Assembly: GCF_002813295.1 (NCBI RefSeq)
Contig: NZ_PHUE01000001.1
Location: 2,046,001-2,110,000, forward strand
DNA: 64,000 nucleotides
Direction: 5' to 3'
Origin: Flavobacterium sp. 5
GTDB taxonomy: Bacteria > Bacteroidota > Bacteroidia > Flavobacteriales > Flavobacteriaceae
In this document: positions 1 through 7,610 of the stretch, piece after piece
Layout of the letters: each line of letters opens with the position of its first letter
Numbering within the stretch: position 1 is the first letter of the stretch
Notes under the pieces: model-generated
Database searches by the model: none
Told to the model about the DNA's origin: nothing
The model's input: only the letters and a program-made list of their open reading frames with translations
Made by a program: the position numbers and the translations under genes

Positions 1-870
1 TGAATTTCTGTTAGCGTCTCTAGTCGAAGCAGTATTTCTATTGCTATTATTGTTTCTATTACCGTTATTTATATTATTTCTGTTACCACTATTTATATTG
101 TTATGGGACACTCGATTTGAAGTGTTTCTGCTGTTGTTATTATAGTTGTTAAAACTATTGTGATTCACATAAACATTCGTATTGTGGTATCCATAGCCTC
201 CTCCATGATAACCCCAATGATTACTTCTGTAAATACCAACTGCCATAACGGTCGCAAATCCAAACCAAGGCGGATAAAATCCATAATAATAAGGCGGATA
301 ATAAGGCACATAAGCTGGCGAATACACATATTGCACAATCGGAGCTTGCTCTACCACAATAGTTGTTGTAGATGCTGGAACATTTACAGTTACAGGATCA
401 GCCCCTGTATAAGCTGGATTAGATGTCACAGCTCCACTTCCTTTTGGAGCTGGCTCTACAATATAATCTTTACCATACAAATCTTTATCTCCTATAATCT
501 GAAGAGACACTTTTTTGTTCTTGTCTTTAGTTACCATGATCACAGCTATATCCTGAGTATCAGATTTACTAATCGGGTCTCTTAGAATGAATGTAAAATC
601 ATCTCCACTTTTTTTGGTCTCCACTTTGATAAAATCGACTTTTTTATCGTCGTTTAAATCTAAGTTATTGATTTTAGTTTTGTCATCATTCAATGATTTT
701 TCAAAGTCTTCGATAGTCTTTGATTTTTGGAAAAGATCCAAAACAGCATAAAGGTCTAAATTATCCCCAGGCAAACCTAATTCACCTTTAGAATCATCCT
801 TCTGAGCAAAAGATGTCAATCCAGTCAAACTCATTACTAGTACTAAAAGCGATAAAAATCTTATTTTCAT
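1..870 (-). CDS. Exported Asn/Tyr-rich hypothetical protein (3' end outside window)
   Basis: The reading frame starts with ATG at 870 and stays open for 290 codons to base 1, so the C-terminus is missing. Residues 1-22 look like a Sec signal peptide ending in TSFAQ. Residues 25-150 form an acidic/lysine-rich domain with a short DLNDDKKVDF stretch. It is followed by a Pro/Tyr-rich segment (YYPPYYYGFYPPW) and then a low-complexity Asn/Arg/Ser tail containing repeated NRNN and NNGN units. I do not recognise a family; the exported, Tyr- and Asn-rich character suggests a cell-surface or periplasmic protein. A TAnnTTTG-like box on the minus strand (960-953) lies about 85 bases upstream without a clear -33 partner. 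The existence of the gene is well supported; its function is unknown. Confidence 0.75.
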   Translation of the reverse strand, partial: MKIRFLSLLVLVMSLTGLTSFAQKDDSKGELGLPGDNLDLYAVLDLFQKSKTIEDFEKSLNDDKTKINNLDLNDDKKVDFIKVETKKSGDDFTFILRDPISKSDTQDIAVIMVTKDKNKKVSLQIIGDKDLYGKDYIVEPAPKGSGAVTSNPAYTGADPVTVNVPASTTTIVVEQAPIVQYVYSPAYVPYYPPYYYGFYPPWFGFATVMAVGIYRSNHWGYHGGGYGYHNTNVYVNHNSFNNYNNNSRNTSNRVSHNNINSGNRNNINNGNRNNNSNRNTASTRDANRNS

Positions 871-1138
871 ATCAGTTTAATTTTAAAATAAACAAATCAA
901 TAAACTCTTTTAAATCAGAAAAATATAAAATAGTTACTGTACAACTACTACACAAATATAGCAAAGAAAACCTAATAAAATAAACCCTACTAACATTTAT
1001 ATATAGCCAATAAATCAAAAACTGTGCCTAAAATATAAAAATAACATTATCTCATACAGAGCTAAAGAAAATTTAGAGATTAAAAAATTTTGTGGTTGAA
1101 ATAAAATTCAGTGAACAGTGAGCGTAAACATGCTCATT

Positions 1139-1792
1139 CTAAAGCACTTTCACAAATAAATTACTTGCAATTTTATTGGATATAGTCATTTCAAAACCAT
1201 TCACCTTTATTTTTAAAGATAAATCAAAAGCTTCTTTAGTTACCACATCAATATTAGTACCCAACCCAATTTGTTGTTTATCAAGGTATTTCAAGAACTC
1301 CGAAGAATTGTCTTTTACCCCTACACATATTCCCGATTGATTCGCTTGTAACTCAGATAACAATTGCTTTTCTATAGCAATAATTCTCCCTTGTGCATCG
1401 GGTATTGGATCTCCATGTGGGTCTTCGGTTGGATTTCCGAGAAAATCATCCAACTTGTTAATGAGTTTTTCAGATTTAATGTGTTCTAATTGTTCGGCAA
1501 TATCATGAACTTCGTCCCAAGAGAAATCTAATTTTTCAACCAAGAAAACCTCCCATAAACGGTGTTTTCTCACAATCATTTTTGCGCTTAATTTCCCTGT
1601 ATCAGTTAATGAAACTCCTTGATATTTTTTATAATTAACTAAATTTTTATCTGCTAATTTTTTGAGCATATCGGTTACAGAGGACGCTTTGGTCTCCATA
1701 ATTTCGGCAATAGCATTGGTACTTACTTCACTATCAAGACTAGTAGTAAGATGATATATAGATTTTAGATAGTTTTCTTCAGAGAAAGTCAT
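1139..1792 (-). CDS. mntR: DtxR/MntR-family metal-dependent transcriptional repressor
   Basis: A 217-residue protein with the full DtxR-family layout. Residues 4-60 are an N-terminal winged helix (SEENYLKSIYHL at the start). Residues 65-140 are the metal-binding and dimerisation domain, with RKHRLWEVFL, a His/Glu-rich helix around EVHDIAEQLEH, and the family signature NPTEDPHGDPIP. Residues 150-217 form a C-terminal FeoA/SH3-like domain. Family members bind Mn(II) or Fe(II) and repress uptake genes. It lies 88 bases downstream of mntH on the same strand, so Mn is the likeliest ligand. The divergent promoter region at 3753-3841 carries a candidate operator. Metal specificity (Mn versus Fe) is inferred from context. 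Confidence 0.88.
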   Translation of the reverse strand: MTFSEENYLKSIYHLTTSLDSEVSTNAIAEIMETKASSVTDMLKKLADKNLVNYKKYQGVSLTDTGKLSAKMIVRKHRLWEVFLVEKLDFSWDEVHDIAEQLEHIKSEKLINKLDDFLGNPTEDPHGDPIPDAQGRIIAIEKQLLSELQANQSGICVGVKDNSSEFLKYLDKQQIGLGTNIDVVTKEAFDLSLKIKVNGFEMTISNKIASNLFVKVL

Positions 1793-1813
1793 GTTCTTTA
1801 AGTTTCTGAGTTG

Positions 1814-1869
1814 CTAAGTGACTAAGTTACTAAGTCTAAAGAAAAAATCTTAGAATCTTAGTCACTTAG
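1814..1869. repeat. 13-bp inverted repeat between mntH and mntR
   Basis: CTAAGTGACTAAG at 1814-1826 is matched by its exact reverse complement CTTAGTCACTTAG at 1857-1869, with 30 bases between. The flanks contain further degenerate copies of the CTAAG/CTTAG unit. It sits in the 88-base gap downstream of mntH and upstream of mntR, so it could form an mRNA hairpin that tunes read-through. Degenerate units of this kind may also simply be intergenic filler. Confidence 0.5.
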
Positions 1870-1880
1870 AATCATACCAA

Positions 1881-3752
1881 CTATTTTTTTACAATCAGCA
1901 AAGGTATTGTTATTTTATGTCTCAAACGATCAACGGTAGTTCCAAAAAGCAAATCTTTCATTCCAGTATGTCCATGAGTACCCATAATAAGTATATCAAA
2001 ATCGCCTTTGTTAACTAATTTTGGAATCACTTTATTCGGTCTACCAAAACCCAATACTGTTTTTACATGAAAACCTTTTTCCTGAAACATTGATTTATAT
2101 TCAAGCAATAAAGTTTCATCCACTGTGGTTTCGTGATCATCAATTTGTTTGCCATACATCATAGCTCCAACTGATTCTACCACATGAATCAATGTATAAT
2201 TAGCTTCTTTACCGCCAATTTTGAATGCGTGATTAATCGCATTTTCATCTGCAAACGAAAAATCAACAGTTATTGCAATATTTTTATTGTCCTGAACAGC
2301 TATTTCTGTAAATTTTAAATTCATATCATGTGGCGAATGATTTTCAATATTCAGCCTGGACTTAGAAAAGAAAGGTTTAATAACTATATAAAGCAACAAA
2401 ATCAGAAAACTAATTGCTAAAGGCACAACAGTTAACCAAAGAACAATTGGATTGTCAGATGTTTCTAGCCAGCCTTGTATTTCTGAATAGACCAATTTAG
2501 CATTCAATGAAACTATAATAATGGCTATTAACCAAGCAGCAACTTGAGTTACTTTACCAATATGATGCCCTTTCATTTTAGATTTATCACTCACAAAATG
2601 AATTAATGGTATAATAGCAAAACCTAGCTGTAAACTCAAAATTACCTGACTTAATACCAAAAGTTTACCCGTTACACTTTCGCCATATATCAAAATCACT
2701 ACCACTGCAGGTACAATAGCTATTAAACGAGTAATAATACGACGAACCCAAGGCTGAATTCTTAAATTCAGATATCCTTCCATAACTATTTGACCTGCCA
2801 ATGTACCTGTTACAGTAGAGCTTTGCCCCGCAGCAATTAAGGCAACAGCAAATAAGATAGGCGCCCATTTGGTTCCAAGTAAAGGTTGTAGAAAACGATA
2901 AGCATCCTGAATTTCGGCTACCTCATGCATTCCATTCTTGAAAAATGTAGCTGCCGCCAAAATCAAAATAGCCGCATTTACAAAAAAAGCAAGATTTAAA
3001 GCAATAGTCGAATCAATTAAATTGTATTTCAACGCTTGCTTTATTCCTCTATCACTACGACTAAATTTTCGAGTTTGAACCAATGAAGAATGTAAATATA
3101 AATTGTGAGGCATAACGGTAGCTCCAATAATTCCTATCGCTATATAAAGTGCTGATTCATTTGGCAACGAAGGAATCAAACCATAAATAACTTTATCTAA
3201 TTCTGGCTGAGCAAATATCATTTCAAAAATAAAAGACAACCCAATAATCATTACTAATGCAATAATAAAAGCTTCCATTTTCCGAATGCCTTTATTAATT
3301 AGAAAAAGCAATAAAAAAGTATCCAAAACCGTAATCATAACCGCTTCTATCAATGGTATTCCAAATAATAGATTGATACCTATAGCCATTCCCAAAACTT
3401 CAGCAAGATCACAAGCTGCAATAGCAATTTCGGCAAGAAAATACAGAATATAATTAATCACTGGAGAATAGGTTTCTCGTGAGGCTTGTGCCAGATCACG
3501 CTGCGTAACGATTCCCAATCGGGCACTTAAACTCTGCAATAGTAAAGCCATTAAATTACTCATCAACAATACCCATAACAAAGCATATCCAAACTGACTT
3601 CCACCAGCTATATCGGTCGCCCAGTTTCCTGGATCCATATAACCAACACTTACTAAATATGCAGGGCCGAAAAAGGCTAATATTTTTTTGAAAACTGATT
3701 TTTTATTTTGTGTAGCAACTGATTGGTGTACTTCTTCAAGTGATTTACCCAT
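1881..3752 (-). CDS. mntH: Nramp Mn(II)/H+ symporter with C-terminal UspA domain
   Basis: Inner-membrane divalent metal transporter of 623 residues. I chose ATG at 3752 (MGKSLEE); the longer frame upstream begins only with TTG and adds seven unlikely residues. Roughly residues 30-430 are an Nramp core of about 11 helices. It has the metal-site motif DPGNW in TM1 and MPHNLYLHSS in TM6, both canonical for Mn/Fe transporters. Residues about 475-623 form a universal stress protein domain ending in the nucleotide-site pattern MGTHGHTGMKDLLFG. Bacillus and E. coli MntH lack this domain, so it is an added cytosolic module, possibly sensing ATP. It lies upstream of mntR and is divergent from the TonB receptor, with which it shares an 89-base promoter region. 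Confidence 0.9.
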   Translation of the reverse strand: MGKSLEEVHQSVATQNKKSVFKKILAFFGPAYLVSVGYMDPGNWATDIAGGSQFGYALLWVLLMSNLMALLLQSLSARLGIVTQRDLAQASRETYSPVINYILYFLAEIAIAACDLAEVLGMAIGINLLFGIPLIEAVMITVLDTFLLLFLINKGIRKMEAFIIALVMIIGLSFIFEMIFAQPELDKVIYGLIPSLPNESALYIAIGIIGATVMPHNLYLHSSLVQTRKFSRSDRGIKQALKYNLIDSTIALNLAFFVNAAILILAAATFFKNGMHEVAEIQDAYRFLQPLLGTKWAPILFAVALIAAGQSSTVTGTLAGQIVMEGYLNLRIQPWVRRIITRLIAIVPAVVVILIYGESVTGKLLVLSQVILSLQLGFAIIPLIHFVSDKSKMKGHHIGKVTQVAAWLIAIIIVSLNAKLVYSEIQGWLETSDNPIVLWLTVVPLAISFLILLLYIVIKPFFSKSRLNIENHSPHDMNLKFTEIAVQDNKNIAITVDFSFADENAINHAFKIGGKEANYTLIHVVESVGAMMYGKQIDDHETTVDETLLLEYKSMFQEKGFHVKTVLGFGRPNKVIPKLVNKGDFDILIMGTHGHTGMKDLLFGTTVDRLRHKITIPLLIVKK

Positions 3753-3770
3753 GGTTAAAATTTTGAAAAA

Positions 3771-3778
3771 CAAATATA
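3771..3778 (-). promoter_or_regulatory. -7 promoter box for mntH
   Basis: The minus strand reads TATATTTG from 3778 to 3771, an exact match to the Bacteroidota -7 consensus TAnnTTTG, 18 bases upstream of the mntH ATG. I see no TTG at the expected -33 distance, so the promoter may be weak or activator-dependent. Confidence 0.5.
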
Positions 3779-3809
3779 TAAAAATAACTTTATATTAATG
3801 AAATATTAT

Positions 3810-3827
3810 TTTTAGCTTTGTCTAAAA
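3810..3827. promoter_or_regulatory. Candidate MntR operator over the divergent mntH/TonB-receptor promoter
   Basis: TTTTAG-CTTTGT-CTAAAA is an inverted repeat with perfect 6-bp arms and a 6-base spacer; 18 bp in total is in the usual range for DtxR/MntR-family operators. It overlaps a perfect -7 box (TAGCTTTG, 3813-3820) for the rightward TonB-receptor gene and lies just upstream of the leftward mntH promoter. One bound dimer could therefore control both transcripts. Assignment to MntR is inference from position and symmetry. Confidence 0.5.
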
Positions 3828-3841
3828 TTTAATTTAAACAA

Positions 3842-6115
3842 ATGAAATATTTATTTTTGCTAATATCATTAATTATGAATGGCATTTTATTTTCGCAAAG
3901 CAGTTCAATTTCAGGTAAAATAACTTTCGAAAGTAAAGCAATTCAACTAACTACAATTGAATTACTTAAAAGCAGTTACAAAACACAAATCGATAGTCTG
4001 GGAAATTATAGAATAGAAAATGTTGCTGCTGGTAATTACAAAATTCAAGTTACGTCTCTTGGACTACAAGCCATAAATAAAAACATTTCTCTCAAAGAAA
4101 ATGAAACTCTAATTCTGGATTTTAAACTTAAAGAAAACGAAAATGAGCTCAACGAAGTTGTGGTTTCAGGAACTTTAAAACCGATAAAACGATTGGAAAG
4201 CGCCGTTCCTGTTGAAGTCTATAACCCTGTATTTTTCAAAAAAAATCCAACTGCCAGTATTTATGAAGCTTTACAAAATGTAAACGGAGTAAGACCACAA
4301 CTCAACTGCGGTGTTTGTAATACTGGGGATATCCACATTAATGGTCTTGAAGGCCCTTATACTTCGGTAATGATTGATGGAATGCCTATTGTGAGTAGTT
4401 TGTCGACTGTATATGGATTGTCTGGGATTCCAAATTCATTAGTAGAACGAATTGAAATCGTGAAAGGACCTGCTTCTTCATTGTACGGAAGCGAAGCTGT
4501 TGGCGGATTAATCAATATCATCACCAAAAATCCAACCAATGCTCCAGTCTTTTCCGCAGATGTTTTTACAACTTCCTGGTTGGAAACGAATGCTGATATA
4601 GGCGTAAAATTTAAAATAAAAGAAAAAGCAACTTCTTTATTAGGACTGAATTATTACAATTACAATCAAACTATTGATAACGATAATGATGGTTTTACAG
4701 ATGTAACTGCACAAAATAGAATTTCAGTTTTCAATAAATGGAATTTTAACAGAGAACAAAATCGCTTATTTACTATTGCAGTCCGAGGAATGTATGAAGA
4801 TCGTTGGGGTGGCGATGTCAATTGGGAAAAGAAATATCGTGGTGGCGACCAAATTTATGGCGAAAGCATTTATACCAAGCGAGGAGAACTTTTAGGAAGT
4901 TATCAATTGCCAACAACCGAAAAATTAATACTTTCTTTCTCAGGAACGATGCACTTTCAAGACAGTCGATATGGAACGACTTCTTATATTGCTAATCAAA
5001 AAATTGCTTTTGCACAATTGACTTGGGATAAAAAAATTAAAAATAATGATTTACTCACCGGAATCGCTTCCCGTTATACTTATTACGATGACAACACCGC
5101 TTCTACAGCCATTTTAAGCGAAAACAATCCAGAAAAGACCTGGCTTCCGGGGATTTTTCTACAAGATGAAATCACTTTTAGCGAGAAACACAAAATTCTT
5201 TTAGGAATTCGATATGATTACAACTCCATTCACGGAAATATTTTCACACCACGATTTGCTTATAAATGGAAAATCAACAACAATAATATTCTTAGATTTA
5301 ATACAGGTACAGGATTTAGAGTAGTAAATCTTTTTACCGAAGACCATGCCGCATTAACAGGTTCACGTGAAGTAGTCATTACCAACAATCTAGACCCGGA
5401 AAAATCAATAAACGCCAATTTGAATTATATTAAGAAAATCTATTTTGATAATGGCACATTCGTAGGTATAGAAACCACAGCTTTTTACACCCGATTCAGT
5501 AATAAAATTGTATCCGATTATGAAACTGATCCTAACAAAATCATTTATGACAACATTAATGGCTATGCTTTGAGTCAAGGAATCAGCTGTAATACTGACA
5601 TTAATTTTACAAACGGATTAAAATTCATTCTTGGTGCTACTTATATGGATGTTTCCAATGTTGAAAACGGAATCAAAACGAGACCTTTTTTAACCGAAAA
5701 TTTCACTGGAACTTGGAGCATTTCGTATAAAATAAACCCAATTAACGTTTCTATTGACTATACCGGAAATGTTTACAGCCCAATGAAATTACCTCTGTTA
5801 AGTGAAACCGATCCGAGAAATCCAAATTCCCCTTGGTACAGTTTGCAAAATATTCAGTTCACTTACACGGGATGGAAAAATTTCGAAATGTACGCTGGAA
5901 TTAAAAACCTGCTAAACTTTACGCCTAAACAAAATAACCAATTTCTGATTTCGAGAACCGAAGATCCATTTGACAAAAACGTTCAATATGACACCAATGG
6001 AAAAGTATTGGTAACACCTCAAAACCCATACGGATTAACTTTTGACACTACTTATGTTTATGGTCCGAATCAAGGGATTAGAGGCTTTTTTGGTCTCAGA
6101 TATAATTTTTATTAA
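3842..6115 (+). CDS. TonB-dependent outer-membrane receptor, probable metal or metallophore uptake
   Basis: A 757-residue outer-membrane receptor. Residues 1-18 are a signal peptide. Residues 20-100 are a carboxypeptidase-D-like regulatory domain (SGKITFESKAIQ). NEVVVSG near 104-110 resembles a TonB box. Residues 115-235 are the plug, ending in IEIVKGPASSLYGSEAVGG, and the rest is a 22-strand-type barrel ending in aromatic FGLRYNFY. The plug carries Cys156 and Cys159 in CGVCNTGDIHING, a Cys pair in the region that in heme and Cir-type receptors of this phylum lies near the ligand loop. It is divergent from mntH and directly abuts the next gene (TAA then ATG). Context argues for Mn or Fe; heme or a metallophore cannot be excluded. 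Confidence 0.88.
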   Translation: MKYLFLLISLIMNGILFSQSSSISGKITFESKAIQLTTIELLKSSYKTQIDSLGNYRIENVAAGNYKIQVTSLGLQAINKNISLKENETLILDFKLKENENELNEVVVSGTLKPIKRLESAVPVEVYNPVFFKKNPTASIYEALQNVNGVRPQLNCGVCNTGDIHINGLEGPYTSVMIDGMPIVSSLSTVYGLSGIPNSLVERIEIVKGPASSLYGSEAVGGLINIITKNPTNAPVFSADVFTTSWLETNADIGVKFKIKEKATSLLGLNYYNYNQTIDNDNDGFTDVTAQNRISVFNKWNFNREQNRLFTIAVRGMYEDRWGGDVNWEKKYRGGDQIYGESIYTKRGELLGSYQLPTTEKLILSFSGTMHFQDSRYGTTSYIANQKIAFAQLTWDKKIKNNDLLTGIASRYTYYDDNTASTAILSENNPEKTWLPGIFLQDEITFSEKHKILLGIRYDYNSIHGNIFTPRFAYKWKINNNNILRFNTGTGFRVVNLFTEDHAALTGSREVVITNNLDPEKSINANLNYIKKIYFDNGTFVGIETTAFYTRFSNKIVSDYETDPNKIIYDNINGYALSQGISCNTDINFTNGLKFILGATYMDVSNVENGIKTRPFLTENFTGTWSISYKINPINVSIDYTGNVYSPMKLPLLSETDPRNPNSPWYSLQNIQFTYTGWKNFEMYAGIKNLLNFTPKQNNQFLISRTEDPFDKNVQYDTNGKVLVTPQNPYGLTFDTTYVYGPNQGIRGFFGLRYNFY

Positions 6116-6583
6116 ATGAAAAAAAGGTTTTTCATATTGTTGATTTTCTTTTGTACAATTGCATCGGGTTTTGCCCAATTGAAAACCTATTCCTTTGAAG
6201 AAGCCGAAAAACTATCCAAAGAAAATCCAAAACCAATTGTAATTTTCATTCACACATCATGGTGCAAATATTGCAAAATGATGGAAAATTCAACTTTCAA
6301 AAATTCTGAAAACATAACTCTTTTAAACGATTATTTTTACTTTATTTCATTCAATGCCGAAAGCAAAGAAGACATTCATTTCAATAATCATACTTTCAAA
6401 TTCAAGCCAAATGGGCTAAACACAGGAATCCACGAATTGGCTACAGCCTTAGCAACGATTGATTCGCAAGTAGTCTATCCAACAATTACTATTTTACAGC
6501 CTGATTTTTCCATACTTTTCCAAAAGCATTCTTTTCTAAATGCCAAGGAGTTAGCCACTATTCTTCAAAAAATAAAAGAATAG
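6116..6583 (+). CDS. Exported thioredoxin-like protein (Thioredoxin_7/DUF255 type)
   Basis: A 155-residue protein with a signal peptide (about 1-20, ending GFAQ) and a thioredoxin fold. The redox motif WCKYC (Cys50, Cys53) sits in FIHTSWCKYCKMMENSTF, the typical N-terminus of the Thioredoxin_7 group, and VYPTITIL later supplies the cis-Pro. It should act in the periplasm as a thiol oxidoreductase. Its ATG follows the receptor stop codon with no gap, so it is translationally coupled to the TonB receptor. A plausible role is redox control of the receptor's CxxC pair or of the metal it imports; this is inference. Confidence 0.82.
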   Translation: MKKRFFILLIFFCTIASGFAQLKTYSFEEAEKLSKENPKPIVIFIHTSWCKYCKMMENSTFKNSENITLLNDYFYFISFNAESKEDIHFNNHTFKFKPNGLNTGIHELATALATIDSQVVYPTITILQPDFSILFQKHSFLNAKELATILQKIKE

Positions 6584-6668
6584 TTCTTTATTCAAAAAAC
6601 CAACAAACCATTTATCAAACTATAACAAAACTTTATACTACAAATTAAATTCTTGCAACTAAACTTTG

Positions 6669-6676
6669 TAACTTTG
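6669..6676 (+). promoter_or_regulatory. -7 promoter box for the bacilliredoxin gene
   Basis: TAACTTTG matches TAnnTTTG and lies 32 bases before the ATG at 6709. A TTG occurs at 6653-6655, but the 13-base spacing is shorter than the usual 17-21, so the -33 assignment is uncertain. Confidence 0.4.
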
Positions 6677-6708
6677 TAGTTCGAAAAGTTAAACTTAAAA
6701 TAAAGAAT

Positions 6709-7119
6709 ATGTATCCAGAAGAAATGGTAAAACCAATGCAGGCTGAATTAACCTCTGCTGGTTTTCAAGATTTACATAGTGCTGAAGCTGTAGATAATGC
6801 TATCAAAGCTGAAGGTACCACTTTTGTTGTTGTGAATTCAGTTTGTGGTTGTGCTGCTAGAAATGCACGTCCAGGAGCAAAAATGAGCTTAGAAGGTGGT
6901 AAAAACCCAAGTCGATTAATTACAGTTTTTGCTGGTGTTGACAAAGAAGCTGTTGATGCTGCAAGACAACATATGTTTCCTTTTCCTCCATCATCGCCAA
7001 GTATGGCTTTGTTCAAAAATGGGGAATTAGTTCATATGTTAGAGCGTCATCATATTGAAGGACGTCCTGCTGAAACAATTGCAGAAAACTTAAAAGATGC
7101 TTTTAACGAATTTTGTTAA
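6709..7119 (+). CDS. BrxA/BrxB-family bacilliredoxin
   Basis: A 136-residue cytosolic protein of the YphP/YqiW family. It begins MYPEEMVKPM and carries the diagnostic CGC motif (Cys46-Gly-Cys48) in NSVCGCAARNARPG. In Bacillus these proteins remove bacillithiol from S-bacillithiolated proteins; in Bacteroidota the same fold occurs and the thiol partner is less certain. The length is normal for the family. A single gene with its own promoter box, it is followed by a strong hairpin terminator at 7140. Confidence 0.88.
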   Translation: MYPEEMVKPMQAELTSAGFQDLHSAEAVDNAIKAEGTTFVVVNSVCGCAARNARPGAKMSLEGGKNPSRLITVFAGVDKEAVDAARQHMFPFPPSSPSMALFKNGELVHMLERHHIEGRPAETIAENLKDAFNEFC

Positions 7120-7139
7120 TTCAATCTAAAAATCAAATG

Positions 7140-7170
7140 AAACGTACTGCATTAGCGGTACGTTTTTGTT
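7140..7170 (+). terminator. Rho-independent terminator after the bacilliredoxin gene
   Basis: The arms AAACGTACTGC (7140-7150) and GCGGTACGTTT (7155-7165) pair over 11 positions with one G-T wobble around the tetraloop ATTA. They are followed by a T-rich run. Confidence 0.8.
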
Positions 7171-7196
7171 TATAATCCTTTCTAAAAATTGCTGTT

Positions 7197-7529
7197 TTGA
7201 ATAAAGAAGTTTCTTTTATTGAGTTTGTTGCCATTGATAATGAACAACGCTATCCTATCAAAGTTAAGCATGGCAGTTATCCTAATTTAATGTTTTTATT
7301 AAAAGAAGAACTAAGTTTAGATTCCTTTGGCGAATGTGGAGGTGTAGGCCGCTGCGCTACTTGTGTAGTGAAAGCCATTGGAATAAAAGGAAATTCGGCA
7401 ATAAAGGAACGGAATGAACCTGCTACTTTGCAAAAAATGGGACATTACGAAGAAGTTATTCGGCTTTCCTGTCAATTGTATGTCACTAAAGATTTAGAAG
7501 GGTCAGAAATCACTGTTTTAGAAAACTAA
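7197..7529 (+). CDS. [2Fe-2S] ferredoxin
   Basis: A 110-residue ferredoxin of the plant/vertebrate type. The cluster ligands are Cys47, Cys53 and Cys56 (ECGGVGRCATCVV) and Cys92 (RLSCQLYV), matching C-x5-C-x2-C...C. No ATG precedes the first conserved strand: the frame opens after a stop at 7173 and the best start is TTG at 7197 (NKEVSFIEF). The first internal ATG would delete the N-terminal strand. It acts as a soluble electron carrier; the partner is not evident. It is convergent with the efflux operon, and a 54-bp palindromic terminator separates them. Confidence 0.82.
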   Translation: MNKEVSFIEFVAIDNEQRYPIKVKHGSYPNLMFLLKEELSLDSFGECGGVGRCATCVVKAIGIKGNSAIKERNEPATLQKMGHYEEVIRLSCQLYVTKDLEGSEITVLEN

Positions 7530-7546
7530 TTATCAAGATAAAGAAC

Positions 7547-7600
7547 AATATTATAAAACCAAAACCACGCAAATTTGCGTGGTTTTGGTTTTATAATATT
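7547..7600. terminator. 54-bp perfect palindrome, bidirectional terminator
   Basis: The bases 7547-7573 and 7574-7600 are exact reverse complements (27-bp arms with no loop bases; centre AAA|TTT, core CCACGCAAATTTGCGTGG). Both sides are A/T-rich, so it can terminate the rightward ferredoxin transcript and the leftward efflux operon transcript. Confidence 0.85.
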
Positions 7601-7610
7601 AATTGAAAAT

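Noticed and set aside
160..585. A 141-codon frame on the plus strand
   Set aside because: It is antisense to the Asn-rich exported protein (1-870, minus), whose own frame has a signal peptide and stays open for 290 codons.
1814..1869. Inverted repeat considered as an MntR operator
   Set aside because: It is downstream of mntH and inside the likely transcript, whereas the promoter-overlapping repeat at 3810-3827 is the better candidate.
3842..6115. Assignment of the TonB receptor as a heme receptor
   Set aside because: The plug resembles HmuR-type receptors, but no heme-binding His/FRAP motif was seen and the partner genes are Mn-related; heme was left as an alternative only.
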